A stretch of DNA of 64,000 nucleotides from Sepioteuthis lessoniana (GCA_963585895.1 CAUZXS010005800.1:1-64000); one strand, 5' to 3'; shown: positions 1-10,645, numbered from the stretch's first letter. The notes: generated from the sequence alone by a model not told the origin. Made by a program: numbers and translations.

Positions 1-286
1 CCTCTCTCTCTTCCTCTCTTTCTCTCTCTTTCTCCCTCTCTCTTTCTCTTTCCCTCTTCATTTGTTCCTTTCAGCCATCACTCTAGGCAAGTCCTCTAGA
101 TTGCATCTAGTGCACACACAGGGATGATCAATTTAAGTTTTTGATGATCGGCCAACATGGATGTGTCCATTAGTAAAAGTTTATATGAACTCGTCCAACA
201 GTGCTTAGCTTGTCTTGCTTGTCTTCCATAAATAGTTTGTGAGACGGGAAGTAAGTGGCCGTACAACTACTATCTAATAAGGTGCT
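1..286 (-). mobile_element. RTE-type LINE, decayed 3' end
   Basis: The window opens in a CT-rich tract (1-62). A sequence follows that aligns in order with the 3' coding end of the RTE copies near 44 kb and 52.6 kb: the 'ggcaagtcctctag', 'gtgtccattag' and 'agtaagtggccgtac' segments match their counterparts. No open frame survives. The same CT expansion at the same place is seen in the copy at 34.93 kb, so these two may share a sub-lineage. About 230 bp of unassigned AT-rich DNA follows. Confidence 0.6.
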
Positions 287-520
287 ACTTCCAGTACGGA
301 GCATGTTTGTGTGGTTCCCATAAAGCTTTTTCTCCAGGAGTTTCAATAAAATCCAAGTGGTGCAACCCTACAATGATAATGTCATTACAATAGTTTGGAA
401 GAAACAATGGCGTAAAACAACTAATGAAATAATAATGGTGAATATTTATCAAATAGAGTATTCGAAAAATATTTTCTCTAAAAAATAGTCAAATATTTCC
501 AAAAAGGCTCAGGGCATTTA

Positions 521-1418
521 CGAGGATCATTAAATAAGTTTCCAGACTTTTTTCGTATGGGCACTTTTATTGATAGTACACACATGAAACTCTAGACCCC
601 TTCCAAGTAATCTCCTCCGGCTGCAATGCACTTGTTGTATCGTTCCAACAACTTCTCGAAGGCCCCATCGAAGTCCTCTTGTGTGAGCGTGTCAATGACC
701 TTTGTCACAGCCTCTTTCATCTCCTAAATTGTCTCATAACGATAGCCTCTGAGCTTAGGGAATAACCAAAAGTCGCAGGGAGCAAGGTCTGGACTATAGG
801 GAGGGTGAGGAACTGTCTTGATGCCCATCTTGATCAAATAGTCGGTGACAACGATGGAGTCGTGGACTGGTGCATTGTCCTGGTGGAAATGCCACTGACC
901 CGATTTGAAGAGTGCTGGCCTCTTCCGACCGAATCTCTTCCTGAACCCCCTTAAAACCTCAACATAGTAACCCTAAACCCTGACCGTTTGGCCAATCAAC
1001 TGTGGTGTATTGACTTACTTACTCCTCTCATCATCCCTCACAGATTCCCTACCTTCCTTTAATTTCTTATGTCACTTAAAAACTGATGCTCGATTCATGC
1101 AAGATGGTCGGAAAGCAGTCTGAAGCATTCCATACGTTTCTCTAGTAGCATTTTTTTTCAAGTTTAAAACAGAATTTTATTGCATATCGTTCTTCCTCAC
1201 GTCCAGATTGCATTTTTGAAATTCACCAGCTATGACAATCAGGCTTTAGTAGGGTGTATTCCAATTGCTGCTGTAGCTGTTCATTTGAATCTGAAATCAT
1301 AAAAATTGGTCAGTCATCTCATAAGATGTATAGCAATAACATACTGAATTTTCCAGAGTCTACGACAATTTTAAATGCCTGTACAAAAAAAGTCTGGAAA
1401 CGTATTGAAGGCACCAAG
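521..1418 (-). mobile_element. mariner element A (internally deleted)
   Basis: Bounded by TA dinucleotides and by imperfect inverted ends that share the core AAGTTTCCAGAC (left) and its complement (right, one mismatch). On the minus strand the interior carries pieces of a mariner transposase: an N-terminal helix-turn-helix part (GKN..., [18 protein letters not shown]-like) joined directly to YYVEVLRGFRKRF. The second and third catalytic aspartates (HQDNAPVH and SPDLAPCDF) remain, but the first one (GDES/TW region) is gone. In-frame stops are present. At about 0.9 kb it is shorter than the usual 1.2-1.3 kb. The deletion junction is shared with copy E (55.3 kb). Confidence 0.88.
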
Positions 1419-2610
1419 TACACTTGAAAAGTTCTAAATAACCAGGGTTTTTCTATTTTAACGTCATTGTCAACATTCTTAAAATTAAACAGCGTTTCAA
1501 TTGATTTGCATCACCATCTTTTCAAATTGGAAAATATTCCAAGCAGTTTTGCTTTCTGTATTTTTCTGCATTCTTTTTTATCAAAGGCCACTTTATTTTT
1601 TTCTCTATTGAAAGCAGGAAACATAGCTCTATAGTTTTCCAATCAAAACTGGAAAAAAAAATAGATAAAAATTGTCCCAAATTTGAGACCAGGTGCCGTA
1701 GCACAAACTTCCATTTGATTTTCATCTTTCCGCAAACGAATTGAAGAGAAAGATGACGCAATGAAAAGATGAAGACAATTTAATTCAATCAAATCCCCCC
1801 CCACCAATATACTTCCTCTTCTAACGCTTTTCAGCTATCTAAAGATAGGCCCAAATTAAATTTTGCATTCTTCATAAGCATCACAAGACGCATGCGCAGT
1901 CAACTACTACACTGAATTATACATCCTGTCTTTCTCGCAGGTATCTTTCGTGTATATGTGTGTTATGTCTTCATACATGATTTTAGTTCTGCTATCTTTT
2001 AAATAATTAAATATGTCTTCAACATATTCCAACACCATCAAAATTTAATTATCTACATCTGTCTCGGAGGGCCTCCATTCAACGCCAACTCAGTCACTAG
2101 TTTTAGCTTCCAAAACAACAATGGTGAAAGCAGCTTGTGTTGCGTTTATCAAATGTAATTTCGTTTAATTTAAGGACATAATTCAACATTAATATATCAT
2201 CTGGTGTTCACTTGAGCCATTGTTAATCACCAACTCCCTACGCAAAACAAGAACTATCTTGAACAAAAATGATTCCCCAACTGCGAATAGTTAAAATTTT
2301 ATCATTTTTTGTCATTAACACTGTTTGCGCATGCGTGCTCGCATATGTATGTGCCTCACTCTAAAACTGGCTAATAATTGGCTTATGCAAATATACAGAA
2401 AAACTTATTGCTCTTTTCCAATGCACATAACAGTTTAACTGCTTTTTAGCAGTTTTTATGACAAATAGATAATTGATTTATTGATATTAACGTCATTTCA
2501 ATCTGTAAAGTGCAATTTTAGGTTTGAAAATTGCGTTTAAATTCATATTTTTTGTGTTGGTTCTTAAAAGTCTTTACGCAGTTATGTAATATCAAGTATT
2601 TCTTTCTAAA
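1419..2610. other. AT-rich DNA, no gene seen
   Basis: No recognisable coding region, RNA gene or repeat family. A pyrimidine tract ending in CAG near 1930-1940 looks like a splice acceptor, but no open exon with a donor follows. A short open frame on the minus strand (1522-1761) is low-complexity and matches nothing I recognise. Confidence 0.5.
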
Positions 2611-2619
2611 ACAAATTAT

Positions 2620-2860
2620 TTGCACACTGCTGTATGATTTCACGTATTTTTTCTAATACAAATAATTTTTCAACGTATCTATTTGACCCCTAGATGGGAC
2701 CCTAACAGGTATTACCACTCCGGAACAGAGTGAAGATTGGACTAATGGGGAAGTCCTCCGCATTCCTCAGATCTCATGAACAAGAGCTTCACTGCCAGTT
2801 ACGGTTTGATATCATACACAGGAAATGATCATTTTGAAACTGATTGGGACATGTAATTAG
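2620..2860 (+). repeat. DR1 dispersed repeat
   Basis: DR1 is a family defined within this window. It has an AT-rich 5' flank with 'tttgcacacagttatatggtttcaagtatt'-like phrases, then a GC-richer body starting near 'atttgacccatagatgggacc' and running through 'actccggaccagagtgg' and 'aatggcaatgaagggg'. This copy has the flank at 2620 and the body at 2683-2860. Its class is unknown. It lies beside LINE C-terminal coding at two loci, so it could be a LINE 3' region or a SINE. Confidence 0.6.
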
Positions 2861-2979
2861 CAGTGACGTAGCAAGTGAAGGTTTCAAGTAATTATTCCTA
2901 TACAATAATAACCATTTCGCAGTTAAATGGTTTCAAGTAACAAATAATAATCCTTAGTAAATAATAATAACTTCAAGTA

Positions 2980-3325
2980 ACTATTTGTGGACTTTGCTGT
3001 CCCAGCTGACCACAGATAAAACAGAAGGAAGGTGAAAAGAAGGATTAGTACTTCGACCTTGCTTGAGGATTAAAAAAAGCTATAGAACATGAAGGTGACA
3101 ATTGCACCAATTGTGATTGGTGCTTTTGGTATATTAACTAAAGGATTATTAAAGGGACTGGAGGTCTTGGAAGTTGGAGGACGAGTGGAGACCATCCAAA
3201 CTACAGCATTGCTGAGAACGGCCAGAATCCTGAGACGAGTCCTGGAGAATTGAGGAGACTTGCTGTCACTCAGACTCCAGTGAAAGGCCATCAGCTAAAA
3301 CTAATGTGAAAAACTCTCAAGGAAT
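2980..3325 (+). mobile_element. RLE-type LINE, 3' end, copy 1 of a head-to-tail run
   Basis: Codes in fragments for the C terminus of a non-LTR retrotransposon protein: VDFAVPADHR, then AIVIGAFG-like and VETIQTTALLRTARILRRVLE, the last beginning near 3186. The better copy at 57.7 kb shows that the protein carries a C-x2-C-x8-H-x4-C finger and an RPDLIIIN...IVDFAVPAD segment. That segment resembles the restriction-like endonuclease (RLE) of R2-superfamily LINEs. This copy is 5' truncated, has internal stops, and ends in an (AAT)n tail. Confidence 0.75.
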
Positions 3326-3326
3326 A

Positions 3327-3362
<36 letters not shown>
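3326..3362. repeat. (AAT)n tail
   Basis: About 12 AAT units form the 3' tail of the preceding LINE end and the junction with the next copy. Confidence 0.9.
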
Positions 3363-3363
<1 letters not shown>

Positions 3364-3625
3364 GGCGCGCTCGGTAGGTTCACCAAAGGATTGGTAAAGG
3401 GACAGGAGGAGTTGGAAATAAGAGGACGCGTGGAGACCATCCAAACTACTGCATTATTGAGATCAGCCAGATTACTAAGAGTCCTGGAGACTTGAGGAGA
3501 CTTGCTGTCACTTAGACTCCAGTGGAAAACTATCAGCTAAAACTGATGAGAAATACTTTCAAATGAGCCAAATGATAACAATAATTTTTTACTCTCAAAA
3601 GAGAAAAAAAGAAGAAAATAATAAT
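3363..3625 (+). mobile_element. RLE-type LINE, 3' end, copy 2
   Basis: Starts inside the same C-terminal coding region (VETIQTTALLRSARLLRVLET-like). It continues through 'gaggagacttgctgtcact', shared by all copies, and ends in AT-rich tail sequence. It is more severely 5' truncated than copies 1 and 3. Confidence 0.72.
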
Positions 3626-4055
3626 ACAAACGGATCACCTAATCTCGGCCAGAAGACCAGACTTAATAATAATCAACAACAAAAAAGAGAACTTGCAAAA
3701 TAGTCAACTTTGCTGTCCCGGCTGACCACAGAATAAAACTGAAAAAATGTGAAAAGAAGGATAAGTACCTCGACCTTGCTAGGGAATTGAAAAAACTGTG
3801 GAACATGCAGGTGATAATTATACCAATTGTAATTGGTGTGTTTGGAATAGTAACTAAATGATTGTTAAAGGGACTGGGGGACTTGGAGGTTGGCGGATGA
3901 GAGGAGACCATCCAAACTACTGCATTATTGAGAACGGCCAGAATACTAAGAAGAGTCCTGGAGACTTGAGGAGACTTGCTGTCACTCAGACTCCAGTGAA
4001 AAATCATCGGCTAACGGTGATGTGAAAAACTCTGAGTGAATAATAATAATATTAA
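3626..4055 (+). mobile_element. RLE-type LINE, 3' end, copy 3
   Basis: Begins at the conserved 'ggatcacctaatctcggcc' (RPDLIIIN region). It runs through VNFAVPADHRIKLKKCEKKD, LARELKKLWNMQ and the VETIQTTALLRTARILRRVLET-like end, then closes in 'gaataataataatatt'. One stop replaces a lysine codon in the VTK region. It is the longest member of this run. Confidence 0.8.
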
Positions 4056-4128
4056 TAACTATCAGCTAACGTGGGTGTGAAAATTCCTCAAATGAGTAAA
4101 ATAATAATAACAATAATAATAATAATTG
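4056..4128 (+). mobile_element. RLE-type LINE, terminal 3' tail, copy 4
   Basis: Only the last ~70 bp of the 3' UTR ('ctatcagctaacgt...aatgagta') and a (AAT)n-like tail remain. It is the fourth consecutive 3' end in the same orientation. Confidence 0.65.
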
Positions 4129-4560
4129 AAGAGACTTCATTAGGTTCGACCACTCCGTATCAGATTGGACCTGGGAGTAATGGCAATAAAGGGATACCCA
4201 ACGTGTTGTATAGCCGTGATAAAGTAAAATATAACTCTCACACTTTATTCTCGAAAGGGGTCGAATCTCTGTAAGTGTGCGAGAGACGGACGGACGGAGG
4301 GAGGGAGGGAGACGAATGCAGACTGCCATATTGACACATAACTTCTTTATCTCTTGAATATCCCATACTGTGTTATCTTCAAGGCCCCATTTAGCACTTT
4401 TGTTTCTCGGCCGGGGGCTACTCAACCGGAAACTCATTGTGGGTTGCTCTGTGGCGTTCCCCTAACTTACACTGCCCGCATCTCACGTGCGCGTCTGCTC
4501 TGCTGGCGTTCCTGTAACCGCAAACTGAGACTGACTCAAGACTCACTCTACCCGTATCTC
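4129..4560 (+). repeat. DR1 fragment followed by DR2-like sequence
   Basis: 4135-4205 carries the DR1 body (near 'tcagattggacctggga'). The following segment has 'tttattctcgaaagg', 'gtgtgcgagagacgg' and 'ctactcaaccgg', which recur in the same order near 40.83-40.98 kb ahead of DR2. No coding assignment is supported. 4560-4980 shows nothing I recognise apart from a pyrimidine tract ending in CAG near 4642. Confidence 0.45.
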
Positions 4561-4984
4561 ACGTGGGCATCTGCATATATCATTTCCTAACATCCACACA
4601 TTTCCATTCAACCACGTAACTGCTTCCACTTATTTTCACAGGTGCGTCCTGTGCAGAGAATATTATTGACGGCTAGGTCAAGGGTCAATATGCAACACAC
4701 ACTCTCTTCAGAGTTTCAGAACAGAAGCCTTACCACCAGGTATAGTTTAGCACCATAAACCCACTTCTTTTTTTAGGGGGGTACTTATCCCATCTGTCGG
4801 TGTATCCAAAGCCTCGTCAACAGGGCGGAAAAATTAACGAAGATGGGTGTCAGTTTCAAGTCATTCAACAATTTTGCAGCAGTCCTTTTTAGAGTGTATC
4901 AAAAGTATTTTCTTTCTTTTTTTTTTTTTTTTTGTAAACAACTGAAGGTTCCTGCGAGACCTCCCGACTGGGCTGCGAATAAAG

Positions 4985-5221
4985 GGAATCTCCCGGGAGT
5001 AATGGTTAACGTCATGGACAGTGACGTCATAGTAAGTGATTTCTAACTACAATTACGTTATCTACGTTCTCTTTCAGAATAATACCCTAGACAAAGATAA
5101 GAACATCCTTATTCTCTCCAGGTAAATAGTAACACTACCGTTCTTCTATAAAGATGGCTTTGATATTAAATAACCCACCAAGGTTGATATGCCATTAAAG
5201 AAAGAAATCAAAACCAAACCA
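4985..5221 (+). mobile_element. S1-type tRNA-derived SINE, diverged
   Basis: A tRNA-like head (gggagtaatggttaacgtc) is followed by a decayed body. The end is the diagnostic S1 tail, a short foldback made of 'attaaataaccca', 'aaggttgatatgcc' and 'attaaa', closing in an AAACC-rich stretch. Confidence 0.7.
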
Positions 5222-5242
5222 GAATGGTCTAAACTCAATACT

Positions 5243-5790
5243 ATCATCATCATCATCATCATGTCTGGCTATCAGCACGGATATTCCTGACCCTCTCTCG
5301 CCACGCCACCCTATCGTCCATTGCTCCCGGCAAATCTTCAGGGCTACATTCTGTATCGGTACAGAGCTGCTGTATGTAGGTTCTTGCTGGATGTCTGCCT
5401 TTGCTCGTCCACGTGAAGGGGTCCACAGTAGTACATCACTCACGAGCTCGTCCCTGCTTTTCCAGCAGTACCCAGCGTGTCTGGTTCGACTAATTTTGAT
5501 AGTTTTCGTGATAGGTGGTAGGTGGCCGTATAGCTGCTGTTTTGTGGGGTGCTGTCTCAAGGACTTGTTCAATATTGCTCGCAGCATTCTTGTGTGCATC
5601 CATATAGCAGTATCGACACGATCGCTGCTTGGAAGAAACTGCGCTTGATTTTATCGATCAGACCTGACTTCCATATGACCGATAGGCTATCGATAGCTGT
5701 TCATGCCTTTGCTAGTCGCGTGTTGATGTCTGTCTCGGTTGATGAGACACTCTTCCCTAGGTAGGTGAACTTGTCAACTAGTTTCAAATA
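5243..5790 (-). mobile_element. RTE-type LINE, 3' end
   Basis: The minus strand codes for TRMLRAILNKSLRQHPTKQ, QLYGHLPPITKTIKI and RHAGYCWKSRDELVSDVLLW. These are the conserved C-terminal phrases of RTE-family endonuclease-reverse transcriptase proteins. The element ends at its 3' side in (ATG)n (5243-5265 on the plus strand as CAT repeats). Short trinucleotide tails of this kind are typical of RTE elements. It is 5' truncated and frameshifted. Confidence 0.82.
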
Positions 5791-5931
5791 ATGAAGAAGA
5801 TATCAAGAGAAAATTTGTTTATTAAAATCAACAATAACATGGAGCCACCATGATCATAAAATAATTGTATTTCATAAAGAGGATATGGTTCCGGAGTATT
5901 TCAATAAAAAAAAAAGTAATTATTACAACCA

Positions 5932-6205
5932 GTCAACCGGATATTGGTCTAATGGTTAGAGTGTTCGCCAATGGCTCGAGAGACCTGGGTTCAATTCCAG
6001 GTCGAGTCATACCAAAGACTAAAAAAAAATGGTACTTGATGCTTCCTTGCTTAACCCTAAGCATTATAAGGTACGGATCAAGGGTCAAGCGGGGCAATCC
6101 TGGGAAAGAAGTAGCGCCCTCCCCCACACGTTGGTGTAGTAGCTATTGAAAAGGGAGCCTTCCGGTCACCCTCGACTAAAGGGAGACAACCTTACTACTT
6201 AGTAC
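5932..6205 (+). mobile_element. S3-type tRNA-derived SINE
   Basis: The tRNA-like head has an A-box-like 'taatggttagagtg' and a B-box-like 'gggttcaattcc'. The body runs through 'gtcataccaaagact' and 'agtagcgccctccc', and the end is 'ccctcgactaaagggagac'. Related copies lie at 16.26, 43.81 and 50.12 kb. It is transcribed in principle from the internal pol III promoter. No cloverleaf survives intact. Confidence 0.8.
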
Positions 6206-6375
6206 TTAGTACAATCAGTAAATCTGCATTTATTTACCGCTTACTAAAATCCACTGTCGTTTATTTACCGCTTACTAAAATCTACTGTCGTATCCGACAA
6301 TTGTTAGTGACAAATACCCGGATGAAAGGCCAAAAAATGAAGTGGAATAGGAAGATAACGGTAATAACTGTAAGA

Positions 6376-6440
6376 TTTACTTTAGTTTGTGTTTAATGGT
6401 ATATCAACCCTTGTGGCTAACTTAATGCCAAATTCCATCT
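6376..6440 (-). repeat. S1 SINE tail, solo
   Basis: Only the S1 3' tail hairpin region is present ('ttaatggtatatcaaccc', 'taacttaatgcc'). No head or body lies next to it. Confidence 0.6.
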
Positions 6441-6589
6441 ATAGATATATATTATTTGATTTGTAGCCGAATAGTCTGTAAGTAACATTTTAAAACGAGC
6501 CAGAGCGTCGTTATTTGCTTTCGTTTGGAGTAAATTTATCCAAGACTAATAATTTTACTTCACATTAAACACTTGTTTGCACATTGCTA

Positions 6590-6850
6590 TTTATTGTTTG
6601 CACACAGTTAAGTGGATTTAAGAACACCAATTGTTATATTTCACCTGCAGATGGGACCCTAATAGTTGCTACTACTCCGGGTCAAAGTGGAACTGGGTGT
6701 TGTGGCAATGAAGGGGTACTCCACATTCCCTAAAATTTCAGGACGAAAGCCTCATCAGATACGGTTTTTTGGGAGAGGGTCTTACCTCTGAGGAGAGATG
6801 TAGTCAATGAATTCTACCACGACGACGGGGCTGCCAATCCTATTTGGAGC
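6590..6850 (+). repeat. DR1 dispersed repeat
   Basis: The flank phrase 'tttgcacacagttaa' lies at about 6598. The body starts at 'agatgggaccctaatag' and extends through 'ttcaggacgaaagcctcatc' and 'gtcttacctctgaggagag'. It runs directly into LINE C-terminal coding. Confidence 0.6.
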
Positions 6851-7100
6851 ACTCTGAACAATCCCAAGAAAAGAGACTTAGGGAAATGAAAATCCCTAGA
6901 AGAATGTAGACTCTCCAGATCTTAGCACTGCCGAAATCGGCGAGAATACTGAAAAGTGTCCTAGAGAGCAGTCATTCCAACTTGAGTTTGAGAAACTAGT
7001 GAGAAGGAAGATACTGATAACAGTTAATCTGAGAGTTGGAAAATTATAGAACATGAAGGTGACTGTGATACCGGTCATAGTTGGCGCACTCTGAACAATG
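6850..7100 (+). mobile_element. RLE-type LINE C-terminal fragments (second lineage)
   Basis: Decayed coding similar to the RLE LINE C terminus: 'ttagcactgccgaaatcggc' matches LLRSARIL, and 'gaacatgaaggtgactgtg' at about 7048 matches NMKVTVIP. The two parts are out of their normal order, so a rearrangement or two insertions are likely. Confidence 0.5.
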
Positions 7101-7499
7101 TACTGGGTTGACCACTGCTTGCACTGATGGTTTTATGACATGTTAATTTAGAACTTTTTTCTGGTTCTCATTCATTGAGTACCTCAGGAAACCCTTTCAT
7201 ATGCAGGTATTCATCGAAACGGTAATTTTTCCACGATAATTATGGTTAATATAATGCTGTTTTGCGGGAGAGAAGGCCAGAAGTATTTCGGGAAAAGAAT
7301 ATCGACTCCATTATTTCATTTCAGATGAACGAGATCATGTTCAGATTTTGCTCTAAATTGTCTTTGTTGAAATCAATCTGACAATAAAAATGGTTCGACA
7401 TAATAGGCACATTCTCATTCTCCAGCTGTTGATTAATAGCTGCACACGCGTTTTTATCTGCTTTGAGAATAGAGTTGTATTGTACAGTTGGGTCTGACA

Positions 7500-7735
7500 T
7501 TTTACGATGTCTTCGTGGCGTAGGGACTGGCGTGCTTGACTCCGACATCGTAGTAAACGAGTTAAAACTCTCGTCACGCTTTTATGTTCACTTTCGGACT
7601 AATGCCCCTTTGAGAGAGATATGGGTTATCTTATCCTTCCAGCTATATTAATCAATACAAAAACTGTCCTTCTGCAAAGATGGCTTTGGCTTTAAATAAC
7701 CCACAAAGGTTGATATTCATTAAAACCTGGTTTAT
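7500..7735 (+). mobile_element. S1-type SINE, diverged
   Basis: The head is degenerate. The 'tgttcactttcggac' body, the 'ctgtccttctgcaaagatgg' segment and the S1 tail ('ttaaataacccacaaagg') are in normal order. 7735-7905 holds two further S1-like tails in the opposite orientation ('ggttatttaatgcc' twice), making a local foldback. Confidence 0.65.
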
Positions 7736-7937
7736 TTGTTTAGCGGCAAATCAACTTCTTATTGGTTATTTAATGCCGAAATTTGATTAAACTGTATTCT
7801 TTTATAGTAATAATTACTTTATTTGGTTTGTTTTGGTTTAACGGCGTATCAATTCCTTATGGGGTATTTAATGCCGAAATTTGATTAATTTGTAAATATT
7901 TGATTGTAATCAAAACTATATTTTCGATGTCCCATCC

Positions 7938-8132
7938 TACCTTTTTTTTTAATTGTACTTTTTAGAATTGTACTTTTTTTAAGTGTACTTTTTAGAATTT
8001 TACTTTTTTTAATTGTACTTTTTAGAATTGTACCTTTTTTTAATTGTACTTTTTAGAATTTTACTTTTTTTAAGTGTACTTTTTTTAATTGTACTTTTTG
8101 TAATTGTACTTTTTAGAATTGTATTTTTCTTG
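7938..8132. repeat. T-rich minisatellite
   Basis: Irregular tandem units of roughly 14-17 bp built on 'ttttttaattgtac' and 'tttttagaattgtac', about a dozen copies. The open frame across it is a by-product of the repeat. Confidence 0.85.
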
Positions 8133-8139
8133 TTTTGTT

Positions 8140-8760
8140 TGCACTCAGTTATAGGATATCAAGTATTCTTTTCTAATACAAATAATTTGCCCAGTTGTAT
8201 CGTTTCAAGTATTCCTATCCAGTATTGATAATTTTCAAACCGATCTATTTGACCATTGATGAGAGCCTAATATGTATTAGCAGAGTAAACCCGGGTCTAA
8301 TGCTAATGGAGGGGGACTTTACACGCCTCAGATCTCAAGTCAGTAACGCCAACCCCCAAAATAATTTAAGAGTCATACCCAGGACGCGATCATTTAGGAA
8401 CTGATTAGAATATATAACAGGTAGTGACAAACTAAGTGAATGCTCCATTTATTCCAAATAATTTGCTCACAATTGTACGGTTTCAAGTATTCCTATGTAA
8501 TACTAATAATTATATTAGTTTTAAGTAGTTATTTCTATTTAATAATAATAATTTGTTTGCACATAGTTATATGTTTTCAAATAATCCTTTGTAAACAATT
8601 ATAGCTTTAGTTAACTGTTCATAATACAAATAGTATTCCCACAGTTATATGGTATAAAGTATTCCAATCCAAGACAAATAATTTCTAAACAGATCTCTCA
8701 AACCCGTAGATGTTACTAACAAGTATTACCCAAATACTTATATCTATAATCTAGAACTAT
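8140..8760 (+). repeat. DR1 repeat with repeated flank modules
   Basis: The DR1 body is at about 8250-8410 ('atttgaccattgatgagagc' onwards). Several AT-rich flank modules follow ('tttgctcacaattg', 'ggtttcaagtattcc') up to a second decayed body start near 8700. The flank seems to multiply independently of the body. Confidence 0.5.
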
Positions 8761-8816
8761 TTCTATAAAATAATAATCATTTGTTTGTTCACAATTGTAT
8801 GCTATCAATCATTTTA

Positions 8817-9109
8817 GGTGCCCATGGTGTAATGGTTATCGTCGTAGGAAATGGACACGGCGACACGAGTTCAAATCCTGGACGAGACTGATTGCATTTC
8901 ACATAGCACTAATACCCTTGGGAAAGGTATGAATCCAATTATTCTCTCTCCAGCTATGGGTAAATAGTAGGGTAGACTGGGTTCTTCAGCCTTGGTGAGC
9001 AACTAGTCTAGGAGAAGGAAATCTCTGAATTCAAAACCTGTTAAACTCCGCTTAAAAGATTGACCTTGTGTCATATCCTGCTCGAGCGGAGGGGTTGGAT
9101 AAATGGGAC
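8817..9109 (+). mobile_element. S2-type tRNA-derived SINE with target duplication
   Basis: Full-length S2: head 'ggtgcccatggtgtaatgg' (A-box-like), B-box-like 'gagttcaaatcc', then 'taatacccttgggaaaggta', 'ttcttcagccttggtgag' and the 3' part 'cttgtgtcatatcctgc' with 'gcggaggggttgg'. Flanked by CAATCATTTT (8806-8815 and 9110-9119), a plausible target-site duplication. Confidence 0.88.
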
Positions 9110-9139
9110 CAATCATTTTTATCTAATACTAATAATTTG

Positions 9140-9590
9140 CATGCAATTCTCACTGTCTCTTTTCCAAGCCCTTAGGAACTGTTCCTAGCGCACCATCTAT
9201 TATTGCTATCACCGTTACCTTCATGTTCCACAGCTTTCTTAAATGTTCCCTTTGATCTCCTGGAACAGCAAAATCCACCAGGTGACAAGTCTTTTTTTTT
9301 CCAATTAATACAAGGTCTGGCCTTCTAACTTGAACTTGAGGGATCTAGTTGTATCGCAAAGTTCCAGAAAATTGTATGCGTCCGATTTTCTAGAATAGAT
9401 TCTTATTTATGTATATACCATTTGTTAGTATCTCTAAATTTTAATCTCTTGCATAATTCCCAGTGGATCACCTTTCCCACACAGTCATGTCTATTCTTGT
9501 ATTCCTTTTGTGCTAGTTTGCTTCATTCGTTTATTATGTGATTAACTGTTTCATTTTCTTATAATCTGCGCTTAATAGCTTAATTGTCAG
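9140..9590 (-). mobile_element. RLE-type LINE C-terminal fragment
   Basis: The minus strand, frame-shifting, reads NHIINE, SKLAQKEYKNRHDCVGKVIH, ELCKRLKF and NKWYIH, in the same order as the 57.7-kb copy. This covers the end of the finger and the start of the endonuclease-like region. Several stops are present. Confidence 0.68.
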
Positions 9591-9602
9591 ATCAGGTTAG
9601 AT

Positions 9603-10155
9603 TGGCTTAGGTAACTTTGTTTTAAAGGCATATCAACCTTCGTGGGTAATCTAATGCCAAAGCCATCCTTGCATAAGAACAGCAGTGATACTATTTAAAT
9701 GAGGGGGGAAAATAAAGGGTTCATAATTTTCCCCAAAGTACGAAAGTAAACGCAATTAATCGACTTGATTGTTTGGTTTACTTTCTTTGTTTAATGGCAT
9801 ATCAACCTTTGTGGGTTATTTAATGCTAATGCTATTCTACTACAAGAACATTAGTGGTACTATTTAACCCATAGCTGGGAGGATAAGGGGGTTCATACCT
9901 TTCCCGAGGGTATTTGCCCGAAAGTGAACGTAATGTTAAATGGCATATTAACCTTTGTGGGTTATTTAATGCCAAAGCCATTATCCTAGAAGAACAGTAG
10001 TGGTACTATTTAACCCATAGCTGGGAGGATAAGGGGGTTCATACCTTTCCCAAGGGTATTTGCCCGAAAGTGAACCTAATAGCGCGACTGGAGTTCGAAC
10101 TCGCTTACTACGATTCCGCAGTCTATCGCTTTAACCATTATACCACGAGGACATG
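9603..10155 (-). mobile_element. S1 SINE cluster (three tails, one head)
   Basis: 9603-9755 is a decayed S1 tail and body. 9771-9930 is a second tail and body ('ttaatggcatatcaacctt'). From about 9933 the tail begins again without a head between, and runs to a complete head at 10155 ('aaccattataccacgagg'). The duplicated tail/body looks like an internal tandem duplication of about 165 bp within one SINE, or a SINE inserted into the body of another. Confidence 0.72.
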
Positions 10156-10218
10156 ACCTCGAACTTCGTTACTATGATGTTATAATCCAGCACGTTATCC
10201 ATTTGGCCACGGGAACTC
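10155..10218 (-). mobile_element. tRNA-like SINE head, different family
   Basis: The minus strand reads gggagttcccgtggcc, then 'aaatggataacgtg' (A-box-like) and 'gaagttcgaggtca' (B-box-like). It differs from the S1-S3 heads and has no recognisable body. Confidence 0.45.
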
Positions 10219-10482
10219 CCAAATATCAGAACAGATATTCTCGATAAAATATCAAAACAAAAAGGCACAAAAAATATACTGGCTCTACAATATTTTTGCG
10301 AGGTGGTGAGTTACACCTGCCACTTGATTCTGTTTAGACAACCAAGCTAGATTTTTCCTCCACTCGAATCACCCCCCCCCAAACACATACTTTCCAGCTT
10401 AGAACACCTTCACTCTAATTTAATTGTAAGCTATGTAAAATATAACCTAACATTACTGGATATTTACAGAAATTTGGTCAAC

Positions 10483-10645
10483 TTTCTTGGATTAATGGTA
10501 TATCAGCCTTTGTGGGTTATTTAATGACAAAGCATTTGTGATACTACTTAAACACAAGCCGAAGGAATAAGTGAGTTCATACCTTTCCCTAATGGGCATT
10601 AGTACTAAAGTGAAAGTAATAGCGCGACTGGAGGTCAAACTCGTT
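10483..10645 (-). mobile_element. S1-type SINE, partial
   Basis: Tail ('ttaatggtatatcagcc'), body ('gttcatacctttccc') and the start of the head ('gcgcgactggag') are present; the rest of the head is absent. 10646-10990 holds nothing I recognise. Confidence 0.65.

Noticed and set aside
1925-1945. Acceptor-like pyrimidine tracts plus CAG (also about 4642 and 13540)
   Set aside because: No open exon with a downstream donor follows any of them, unlike 38780.
4066-4437. 123-codon minus-strand frame
   Set aside because: Crosses a LINE tail, (AAT)n and DR1/DR2 pieces, so it is a chance reading.
5865-6149. Frames reading GMTRPGIEPRS-like peptides
   Set aside because: Translation of the S3 SINE head. 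Such peptides are common in predicted proteomes, but they are repeat-derived.
8013-8228. Hydrophobic Leu/Ile/Val frame resembling a membrane peptide
   Set aside because: Produced by the T-rich minisatellite at 7938-8132.
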